Source: Nemertoderma westbladi
Lineage: Eukaryota > Xenacoelomorpha > Nemertodermatida > Nemertodermatidae
Direction: 5' to 3'
DNA: 60,891 nucleotides
Assembly: GCA_032718475.1 (NCBI GenBank)
Contig: JAUCBJ010006071.1
Span: forward strand, 1 to 60,891
Shown: in pieces, positions 32,601-40,756 of the stretch
How the letters are laid out: the number at the start of each line of letters is the position of its first letter
Numbering within the stretch: position 1 is the first letter of the stretch
Notes under the pieces: generated by a model
Told to the model about the DNA's origin: nothing
Database searches by the model: none
The model's input: only the letters and a program-made list of their open reading frames with translations
Position numbers and translations under genes: made by a program

Positions 32601-33138
32601 CATAGAACAGTGAACATAGAACAGTGAACATAGAACAGTGAACATAGAACAGTGAACATAGAACAGTGAACATAGAACAGTGAACATAGAACAGTGAACA
32701 TAGAACAGTGAACATAGAACAGTGAACATAGAACAGTGAACATAGAACAGTGAACATAGAACAGTGAACATAGAACAGTGAACATAGAACAGTGAACATA
32801 GAACAGTGAACATAGAACAGTGAACATAGAACAGTGAACATAGAACAGTGAACATAGAACAGTGAACATAGAACAGTGAACATAGAACAGTGAACATAGA
32901 ACAGTGAACATAGAACAGTGAACATAGAACAGTGAACATAGAACAGTGAACATAGAACAGTGAACATAGAACAGTGAACATAGAACAGTGAACATAGAAC
33001 AGTGAACATAGAACAGTGAACATAGAACAGTGAACATAGAACAGTGAACATAGAACAGTGAACATAGAACAGTGAACATAGAACAGTGAACATAGAACAG
33101 TGAACATAGAACAGTGAACATAGAACAGTGACAGTGAC
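29644..33138. repeat. 14-bp satellite AACAGTGAACATAG (about 3.5 kb)
   Basis: Roughly 250 nearly identical copies of AACAGTGAACATAG. The main variants are a 16-bp form with an extra CA (AACACAGTGAACATAG) and rare single changes (GAACACAGAAC, GAAAAGTG). The 16-bp forms come in pairs 58 bp apart at 29869/29927, 30097/30155 and 30283/30341, so a larger block was copied. Three units make 42 bp, so all three minus-strand frames stay open for over 1100 codons (M-F-T-V-L-C-S-L-F-Y-V-H-C-S). That is a consequence of the repeat. Confidence 0.95.
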
Positions 33139-33189
33139 AGGAATGATGTTCTATATTATCTATATATATAAATATCATGTGTTTGCTTG

Positions 33190-33216
33190 CTTGTTTGTCT
33201 GTCTGTCTGTCTGTCC
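33190..33216. repeat. (TGTC)n microsatellite
   Basis: TTTGTCTGTCTGTCTGTCTG at 33193-33212 and flanks, close to the 5' end of the Helitron candidate. ORFs across it are chance. Confidence 0.85.
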
Positions 33217-33659
33217 ATCTATACGTTTCTACACACAAGCACCAATCGGAGCTCGCGGCACATCGAACGGAAGCTCTCGTCACGAGCACGTGCACTGTCG
33301 CTATCTCGAGTCTTATTTTGCGCGTTTGTTTGCGTGAATGCAGATTTCGTGAATTTGGTACCGGTAGCGCGGTAGGCCTAGCAGTTCATTCTGTCACTCT
33401 ACATGTTGGGTCTCGACTATTATGCTACTTTTTGATGCGCATCTACGTGATGCAGACTGCCCCGAGCACATGGACGCGAAACGTTATATCGAGGCTAATT
33501 TTATATATCATTTATGCGTGAATGCGTATTATTGTGGTCAAATTGGGCTATTATTATTCCACATAACCATTTTCAGCCAAATTTGTCAACCAGCAGGAAA
33601 CTCAACAGCAGTTGCACCAACAGACTCAATCTGTTCTAAATGATACTTTGCAGATACGT

Positions 33660-34760
33660 TCCTGACCATAGACTGTGTGTTTGGGAAGACACTGATCAAT
33701 CTGCAGTTCTCCAGTCTGCCGCTAGGGGGCGAAATGTCAGAAACTGAAAACCTTCTCCCATTTCGTTATTATTAATGCCTTTTAGCTGATACGTGGCAGA
33801 GGTCTACTATACCATAGGCTGTGTGTTTTCGGAGGATGCTGACTAATCTGCAATTCCCCAGTCTGCCGCTGGGGGGAGAAATATCTGAAAGTGAAAACCT
33901 TATCCCATTTCGTTGTTTATAATGCTTTTTTGCTGATACTTGGCAGAAGTCGACTACACCATAGACTGCGTGTTTGTAGAGAACTCTGAATAATCTAAAA
34001 TTCCTCTGTCTGCCGGTAGGGGGCGCAATGTCTGAAAGTGAAAACCTTCACCCATTTCGTTGTTTATACTGCTTTTTTGCTGATACTCGACAGAGGTCTA
34101 CTACACCATAGACTGTGTGTTTGGGGAGGAGCTAGAACCAGTCTGCATTTATCCAGTCTACCGCTTGGGGGCCAAATGTCTGAAAGTGAAAACCTTATCA
34201 CATTTCGTTATTAATAATGCTTTTAGGCTGACACTTGGCAGATGTATAGTACACCATAGGGTGTGTGTCTAGATAAGACGCCTAACAAACTGCAGTTCTC
34301 CATTCGGCCGCTAGGGGGCGAAATGTCTGAAAGTGAAAACCTTATCCCGTTTCGTTGTTTCTAATGCTTTTAGGCTGATACTTGTCAGAGGTCTACTACA
34401 CCATAGACTGAGTGTTTGTGGAAAACTCTGACAATCTGCAATTTCTCAGTCTGCCGCTAGAGGGTGAAATGTCTCAAGTGAAATCCTTCTCCCATTTCGT
34501 TGTTTCTAATGCTTTTTTGCTTATACTTGGGAAAGGCATGCTTGACCATAGGCTGTTTGTATGGGGAGGACGCTAACCAGTCTGCGGATTTCCAGTCTAC
34601 TGCTAGGGTGCGAAAAATCTGAATCTGAAAAGTAAAAACATTCTCACATTTATTTATTAAAAATGCTTTTACGCTGATAATTGTCAGAGGTCTACTGTAC
34701 TACATCATAAGGCTGCATCTATGTGAAAGACGTTGAACAGTGTAGATATCTGAAAAGTAA
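33660..34760. repeat. Tandem repeat of about 147 bp, seven to eight copies
   Basis: The anchor CCATAGACTGTGTG (or close) occurs at 33666, 33812, 33959, 34106, 34254, 34401 and 34546, spaced 145-148 bp. The last partial copy starts near 34704. Conserved blocks per unit are the anchor, CTGCAGTTCTCCAGTCTGCC, a GGGGGCGAAATGTCTGAAA block, AAAACCTT.TCCCATTTCGTT, and GCTGATACTTGGCAGAGGTC. Copies differ by roughly 10-20 percent by eye, so this array is older than the 14-bp array. Confidence 0.88.
33719..34612 (+). promoter_or_regulatory. Seven periodically spaced CTCF-like motifs
   Basis: CCGCTAGGGGGCG at 33719-33731 and 34308-34320. Variants occur at 33866 (CCGCTGGGGGGAG), 34013 (CCGGTAGGGGGCG), 34161 (CCGCTTGGGGGCC), 34454 (CCGCTAGAGGGTG) and 34600 (CTGCTAGGGTGCG). 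The best copies fit the known bilaterian CTCF core of the form CCRCYAGRGGGCR. Whether CTCF binds here is an inference. Confidence 0.45.
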
Positions 34761-34862
34761 AACAGCATCAGTCCTTTTGTTTGAGAGAACACTCTCAATC
34801 ATATGAAGTTTTGTTAAGTTAATTAATTAATTAATGTTTGGAATGGTGAATAGGCTTGTGAA

Positions 34863-34900
34863 CTAGAAAGCCGTGGCCCGAAGGGCCACTGGCTTTCTAG
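34863..34900 (+). other. Long terminal hairpin at the Helitron 3' end
   Basis: CTAGAAAGCCGTGGCCC at 34863-34879, loop GAA, then its inverse complement with one extra T. The inner 7 bp (GTGGCCC/GGGCCAC) are perfect. The outer arms pair the terminal CTAG with an internal copy, so the whole end can fold back. Confidence 0.85.
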
Positions 34901-35040
34901 TATTATATATTTATTTATATGTTTTCTCAATTGATAGCCCAGCAAGAAAGTAAATATAAACAGCTATTTTTTGGTAAATGAAATATTTATTCTGCCTCGT
35001 ATCTCTAAATAATCAGATCAATTATGTAAAACGTTCCACA

Positions 35041-35760
35041 ATGGAAGAATCTTCGTTGTCAAATAAGTTGAATTATATCTGCGACTTACTGGCTACACAA
35101 CAACATGTATTGGAGACGACTCAGGTTATGCAGACACTAATACCAGATATTAAAACAGAAACTCCAATGGTAGAATTTGCTATCAAGATGTTAGGAAAAG
35201 ATTCATTGAGTAACGACGATACAAGACTTCTAGGAAAAATTATTCAGATCGTGCAGAAAAATTTAAAAGGAAAAAAAATTGTTTCATATAGCGAATCAAT
35301 TTACCAAGAGTTCTCATGTTTGCTGGAAGCCAGCCAACTATCCTATGACAAAAACAAACTTGTCGTAATCAATCTGTGTTTTAAATTACTTCGGAAACCT
35401 GATTTGGCAGAAAATAACATGTTTTTGATGAAAAGCTTAACTGCCATGCAATTAAATGTTGGGAAACAATTACCTCAATGGATAAAGAACTCATTTGTTA
35501 GTGACGTCATTAAATGGAAATCTCATCCATCTTTGGTATCCTCTATGGTGGATTTGTTCTCAAATATTTTAGTAAATCATAGCGCAGAATCTGATATCGA
35601 AAGACCAATGAATAACTATGTCAATCAGATTTGTAAAGAGTTTCAGATGGCTAAGGTTTTAAATTCAGCAGCAGAGAGCTTAGCCATCTTATCCATGAAG
35701 TGTTTGCAGTGCCACACAGCGTTGGGTTTAGGAATTGCAAGTGGGTTAGTGAATATATTG
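35041..35760 (+). CDS. Host gene, first coding exon seen (helical, HEAT/ARM-like protein)
   Basis: 240 codons from the chosen ATG at 35041, which has A at -3 and G at +4 (ACAATGG). An in-frame ATG at 34978 would add 21 hydrophobic residues but has a weaker context. The protein is Leu-rich and almost wholly helical by pattern (NKLNYICDLLATQQHVLETT, LVVINLCFKLLRKPDL, SLVSSMVDLFSNILVNH), suggestive of HEAT/ARM-type helical pairs. I do not recognise the family. The open frame runs to TAA at 35775, but a donor-like TTG|GTAATT at 35761 is the probable exon end (phase 0). That does not fit the next exon directly, so a further exon or another donor is needed. A TATA-like stretch lies at 34903-34920. 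Confidence 0.6.
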
Positions 35761-36165
35761 GTAATTTATGAATAACATCTAACGGTAGGATAATGTATTA
35801 AATATTTTGCAGTATATCTATTTATTTCTGTAGGCCTACATGAAAGTAAAATATAAAAATAAAATATAAGGTTTAAAACAATTAATTCAATTTAAACCAA
35901 ATATATATTATGTACATACAGTTTGCCGACAATGAACTCAAAATATGAACATTGTTATCAATCACTAGTGTACTCTGGCTAATTGTTAGTACAAAAACCA
36001 TTTTACTTAGTTTCATTTATTTTCATTTTGTAAATGAAATTGAGTTTGATTTTTCTACTTTATTTTTGAATATTTATATATCATAATTTTAGTTTTTTAA
36101 GTTAGGAACTATTGGATATGCATATCCTTTTGTTTTACCTTTGTTACCACAATATACCCTTTCTT

Positions 36166-36402
36166 GGACTACAGTACAGTAAGCTGTTGGACTACAGTAC
36201 AGTAAGCTGTTGGACTACAGTACAGTAAGCTGTTGGACTACATACAGTACAGTAAGCTGTTGGACTACATACAGTACAGTAAGCTGTTGGACTACAGTAC
36301 AGTAAGCTGTTGGACTACAGTACAGTAAGCTGTTGGACTACAGTACAGTAAGCTGTTGGACTACAGTACAGTAAGCTGTTGGACTACAGTACAGTAAGCT
36401 GT
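36166..36402. repeat. 23-bp minisatellite in intron 1
   Basis: About ten units of TTGGACTACAGTACAGTAAG plus CTG. Two units carry an extra ATAC (27 bp). Confidence 0.9.
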
Positions 36403-36424
36403 TTAATTAGGATTAGTATTATTA

Positions 36425-36642
36425 GGCCCGACGCACACTAGAGATGCACGATGCTAAAAAGGACATCCTCGATGTTCTATTTTTTGCATCTTGCATCTCG
36501 AATATAGAATACATGGTAGACTATGGGAGGCCGTACACTAAGAGATGCAAGATGCATAATAAATTCTTTGAAATATACATTAATATAATCAAAGTATAAT
36601 ATATAAAATAAAATACGATGCATCTCTAGTGTGCGGCGGGCC
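36425..36642. mobile_element. PIF/Harbinger-like MITE with TTA target duplication
   Basis: 218 bp. Terminal inverted repeats begin GGCCCGACGCACACTAGAGA on the left and GGCCCGCCGCACACTAGAGA on the right (complement), about 24 bp with one mismatch. It is flanked by TTA at 36422-36424 and 36643-36645. A 3-bp TTA/TWA duplication with G/C-rich termini is typical of PIF/Harbinger. The inside has a second inverted pair built on GAGATGCAAGATGCAT (36485-36500 and 36541-36556). No transposase gene. Confidence 0.75.
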
Positions 36643-36917
36643 TTATTGGATAGATTGTTATAGCTATATCTGGTATAAGCTACGCCTATATTACAAGTAA
36701 TAGAGACAAGAAGTTGACGCAAATCTCATCTCGGTGAATATATTTTAATTAGAAATTAAGGGAAAGGACCACGTTACAGAGGCACGTTACTCTAACCAAA
36801 ACAATAAACGAGCGTCAATAGCACATGTTACAATACTGTAGCATTTTTGCTCGTAATCTATAAAATTTCCACTGAAAAAAAAGAGTTATATATTATTTTC
36901 GTCGCCGCCTCAAGAAA

Positions 36918-36942
36918 CCCCCCCCCCCCCCCCCCCCCCCCC
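36918..36942. repeat. Poly-C tract upstream of the exon 2 acceptor
   Basis: About 25 C in a row ending ~65 bp before the acceptor. Its exact length is unreliable in most sequencing. Confidence 0.85.
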
Positions 36943-37008
36943 AACTCCCTTCCGAAGTATCAATTCCATTCACCATTCACCACTCGTGATTTTCTTTTTA
37001 TTATTTAG

Positions 37009-37128
37009 AATCAATGAATATATTTATTGGAAAGACGTTCAACAAAATACTTTGAGAATACATTTAAAACTGGTGTTAGAGTTAGTGGAGGCATATGAAT
37101 TCTCAGAAGATAGGAATATTATGAATAC
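37009..37128 (+). CDS. Host gene, internal exon (inferred from splice sites)
   Basis: 120 bp with no start codon. The acceptor is excellent: TTTTCTTTTTATTATTTAG ending at 37008. The donor is consensus: AATAC|GTAAGTAAGT at 37129. Only one of three frames is open (the other two hit TGA). That frame gives 39 full codons including INEYIYWKDVQQN and HLKLVLELVEAYEF, a helical, Leu-rich sequence like exon 1. It starts with one base completing a codon and ends with two bases (phase 2), which match the following exon exactly: AC plus A gives Thr. No domain recognised. Confidence 0.62.
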
Positions 37129-37150
37129 GTAAGTAAGTAGGCAAAACCGC

Positions 37151-39409
37151 GGTGCGTCCGTAATCTGGTACGGCTGGGCGTCCGCAATCTGGTACGGCTG
37201 GGCGTCCGCAATCTGGTATGGCTGTGCGTCCGTAATCTGGTACGGCTGTGCGTCAAATCTGGTACGGCTGTGCGTCTGTAATCTGGTACGGCTGTGCGTC
37301 CGTAATCTGGTACGGCTGTGCGTCAAATCTGGTACGGCTGTGCGTCTGTAATCTGGTACGGCTGTGCGTCCGTAATCTGGTACGGCTGTGCGTCCGTAAT
37401 CTGGTACGGCTGTGCGTCCGTAATCTGGTACGGCTGTGCGTCAAATCTGGTACGGCTGTGCGTCAAATCTGGTACGGCTGTGCGTCTGTAATCTGGTACG
37501 GCTGTGCGTCCGTAATCTGGTACGGCTGTGCGTCCGTACTCTGGTACGGCTGTGCGTCCGTATTCTGGTATGGCTGTGCGTCCGTACTCTGGTACGGCTG
37601 TGCGTCTGTAATCTGGTACGGCTGTGCGTCCGTAATCTGGTACGGCTGTGCGTCTGTAATCTGGTACGGCTGTGCGTCCGTAATCTGGTACGGCTGTGCG
37701 TCCGTAATCTGGTACGGCTGTGCGTCCGTACTCTGGTACGGCTGTGCGTCCGTACACTGGTACGGCTGTGCGTCTGTACTCTGGTACGGCTGTGCATCCG
37801 TACTCTGGTACGGCTGTGCGTCCGTACTCTGGTATGGCTGTGCGTCCGTACTCTGGTACGGCTGTGCGTCCGTAATCTGGTATGGCTGTGCGTCCGTACT
37901 CTGGTACGGCTGTGCGTCCGTACTCTGGTACGGCTGTGCGTCCGTACTCTGGTACGGCTGTGCATCCGTAATCTGATATGGCTGTGCGTCCATAATCTGA
38001 TATGGCTGTGCGTACGTACTCTGGTACGGCTGTGCGTCCATACTCTGGTACGGCTGTGCGTCCATAATCTGGTATGGCTGTGCATCCGTACTCTGGTACA
38101 GCTGTGCGTCCGTACTCTGGTACAGCTGTGCGTCCGTAATCTGGTACGGCTGTGCGTCCGCAACCTGGTACGGCTGTGCGTCCGTACTCTGGTATGGCTG
38201 TGCATCCGTAATCTGGTACGGCTATGCCTCCGTGCTCTGGTATGGCTGTGCATCCGTACTCTGGTATGGCTGTGCATCCGTACTCTGGTACGGCTGTACG
38301 TCCGTAATCTGGTACGGCTGTGCATCCGTAATCTGGTACGGCTATGCATCCGTAATCTGGTACGACTGTGCGTCCGTAATCTGGTATGGCTGTGCGTCCA
38401 TACTCTGGTACGGCTGTGCGTCCGTAATCTGGTATGGCTGTGCGTCCATACTCTGGTATGGCTGTGCGTCCGTACACTGGTACGGCTGTGTGTCTGTACT
38501 CTGGTATGGCTGTGCGTCCGTAAACTAGAACGGCTGTGTGTCTGTAATCTGGTATGGCTGTGCGTCCGTAATTTGGTACGGCTGTGCGTCCGTAATCTGG
38601 TACGGCTGTGCGTCCGCAACCTGGTACGGCTGTGCGTCCGTACTCTGGTATGGCTGTGCATCCGTAATCTGGTACGGCTGTGCCTCCGTACTCTGGTATG
38701 GCTGTGCATCCGTACTCTGGTATGGCTGTGCATCCGTACTCTGGTACGGCTGTACGTCCGTAATCTGGTACGGCTGTGCATCCGTAATCTGGTACGGCTA
38801 TGCATCCGTAATCTGGTACGACTGTGCGTCCGTAATCTGGTACGGCTGTGCATCCGTAATCTGGTACGGCTGTGCGTCCGTAATCTGGTATGGCTGTGCG
38901 TCCATACTCTGGTATGGATGTGCGTCCGTACTCTGGTACGGCTGTGTGTCTGTACTCTGGTATGGCTGTGCGTCCGTAAACTAGAACGGCTGTGTGTCTG
39001 TAATCTGGTATGGCTGTGCGTCCGTAATTTGGTATGGCTGTGCGTCCGTACTCTGGTATGGCTGTGCATCCGTAATCTGGTATGGCTGTGCGTCCGTAAT
39101 CTGGTATGGCTGTGCGTCTGTAATCTGGTATGGCTGTGCGTCCGTACTCTGGTATGGCTGTGCGTCCGTAATCTGGTATGGCTGTGCATCCATACTCTGG
39201 TATGGTTGTGCGTCCGTAATCTGGTATGGGTGTGCATCCATAATCTGGTATGGCTGTGCGTCCGTACTCTGGTACGGCTGTGCGTCCGTACTCTGGTACG
39301 GCTGTGCGTCCGTAATCTGGTACGGATGTGCGTCCATAATCTGGTATGGCTGTGCGTCCATAATCTGATACGGATGTGCGTCCGTAATCTGGAACAGCTG
39401 TGCGTCTGT
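37151..39409. repeat. 24-bp satellite, first block (about 2.26 kb)
   Basis: About 94 units. One clean unit lies at 37382-37405. The key parts are TACGG, CTGTGCGT and CCGTA, then ATCTGG. The unit is 24 bp and open in five of six frames, which creates long ORFs (695 codons plus strand, 598 minus). TACGG and CCGTA are an inverted pair, so each unit can form a small hairpin with the 8-nt loop CTGTGCGT. Most differences between units are CG to TG or CG to CA. Confidence 0.95.
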
Positions 39410-39569
39410 TGCCGTTATTCCCAACACCAGGGGGAAAACGCCGATGCTGGTGGCGGAATTTTCAGACCACTTGATTCCGGCCAGTCACCGGGTATTGGGA
39501 GTGGAGAAGGAGATATTACCTGAGATGCAGAATTGCGAGTAGAGAAAAAGCTGCATTGGTTGGATATAA

Positions 39570-39830
39570 TCTATACCTATAAAAATCAAATTCTCTCTCT
39601 CTGTGTTCGAACTCCTCCAAAACGGGCGGAGGAATTGCGCTGGGACTTGGCATGTGTGTATAACTTTAACCAGCGGTCGTTATAGGCCACTTTTCGAAAA
39701 GTTTAATTCACGTTCGGTACCGGTACTGGGTACCGGTACGTCAGTAGGCCTATACCGGTACCAGTACGCCAGTAGGCCTATGCCGGTAGCGGGAAATACC
39801 GGGAAACAAGTCTCGGGTATTGCCTGCTAG
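39570..39830 (+). mobile_element. Short Helitron-like element (261 bp)
   Basis: It starts A|TCTATACCTATAAAAATCA at 39570 and ends CTAG|T, with CTAG at 39827-39830. An imperfect hairpin (ATACC...GGTAT, 39796-39820) stops about 6 nt before CTAG. The 5' end matches the larger candidate at 33159 at 16 of 19 positions. Within it GTAGGCCTAT and CCGGTAC words are repeated (39718-39795). Far too short to encode anything. Confidence 0.6.
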
Positions 39831-40149
39831 TCTTTAATATAACTTAAACTCTGATTGAACTCTGATTGAGAATAATTTGGGCTTCCCCACACCAATATAC
39901 CAAATATTCACAATAATACACAAATATATAAATTCCTACAGTACATTATTTAATTACCCACTGTTTGCTTTCAGATTTTAACCTAACTAATGATCCCCAT
40001 TTTCCCTTGGTCCTAGTCCTGGTACCGTAGTGTCAGTATCGGTCGACCCTGTTGCGTGTCCGTCCCACCCTTCCCGAACCCCGGAGAGATCGGTCATCAG
40101 GAAAGCGGTACGGCTTGGCTAGGGGTCTGTCGACCCATTGTGAGTCCCA

Positions 40150-40440
40150 ACCGTCGGAGCTTTCCGAATCCTTTTCAGACTCGTACTAATGCCAGTCGTG
40201 GAACCCACGCCAGGAAGTCAGTCCTCGTCGAACCCTTCCTTTGTCCAGTCGGTCGATCCTTTGCAAGTCCCTGGTGCAGTCAGCAAGCTTTCCGAATCCT
40301 TTTCAGGCTCGTAATCGCTGCCGGTGACCAGGGACCGCTAAGGATCTGTCAGTTCCCGTCGCAAATCCCTGGCGCAATCAGCAAGCTTTCCGAATCCTTT
40401 TCAGGCTCGTAATCGGTGCTGGTGGCCAGGAACCGCTAAG
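40150..40440. repeat. About 100-bp repeat, three imperfect copies
   Basis: AGCTTTCCGAATCCTTTTCA followed by GACTCGTA or GGCTCGTAATCG occurs at about 40159, 40286 and 40385. The last two copies also share GGCCAGG/GACCAGG and ACCGCTAAGG downstream. Confidence 0.75.
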
Positions 40441-40756
40441 GGCAGTCCTTGTCCCCAGGCCTAGCGGGTTACCAACTATCGAAGTAGAAGGAGGTTGTCT
40501 AGCCCTAAATAACTATCAGGCAACCCTGACAGCTAAAGTACTGCTTGATTTTACCTCCCACCCTTGGCCCTTAAATATCTGATATGAGTCCCGTGCCCCG
40601 TAAGTCGCCCCAATATTCGCCCATAAATCGCCCCCAGTCTATTGAATATACCCAAATTTTATGTTCCCACACCCAGTACTGATATTGGAATATTCATAAC
40701 AAATAAATCCAAAAAATATTTAACTCGCGTTATGGCAAATTGAAATACCGCGAACA

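Larger units (their letters stand above)
33159..34900 (+). mobile_element. Candidate non-autonomous Helitron with central 147-bp repeats
   Basis: The 5' end is A|TCTATATATATAAATATCA at 33159. The 3' end is CTAG|T, with CTAG at 34897-34900. A perfect 7-bp-stem hairpin GTGGCCCGAAGGGCCAC lies 7 nt before CTAG. Canonical Helitrons start with TC, end with CTRR, carry a hairpin about 10-12 nt from the end and insert between A and T without target duplication, all as seen here. A TGTC microsatellite lies near the 5' end and a ~147-bp tandem array fills the centre, as known for some non-autonomous Helitron families. No Rep/helicase gene is present. The 261-bp element at 39570 shares the 5' consensus. 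Confidence 0.7.
35761..37008 (+). other. Intron 1 region of the host gene
   Basis: AT-rich DNA containing a 23-bp minisatellite (36166-36402), a Harbinger-like MITE (36425-36642) and a poly-C tract (36918-36942). At least one short coding exon may still be hidden here, because exon phases on either side do not match (0 versus 2). A good pyrimidine-rich acceptor TATTTATTTCTGTAG occurs at 35820-35834, but no convincing open exon follows. Confidence 0.5.
39410..40756. other. Non-satellite interruption of the giant array
   Basis: About 1.35 kb. It holds the 261-bp Helitron candidate (39570-39830), an AT-rich stretch, and a ~100-bp repeat with AGCTTTCCGAATCCTTTTCA at about 40159, 40286 and 40385. 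ORFs of 75 and 118 codons show no recognisable feature. It may be original intron sequence around which the array grew, or a later insertion. Confidence 0.55.

Noticed and set aside
29552-33295. 1247-, 1174- and 1153-codon minus-strand ORFs
   Set aside because: All three frames of the 14-bp satellite stay open together because three units make 42 bp. The Cys/Phe-rich peptide is a by-product.
34978-35040. Upstream ATG of the host exon as a secretion signal start
   Set aside because: The stretch is short, followed by Asn/Lys, and its ATG context is weaker than the one at 35041. The rest of the protein looks intracellular and helical.
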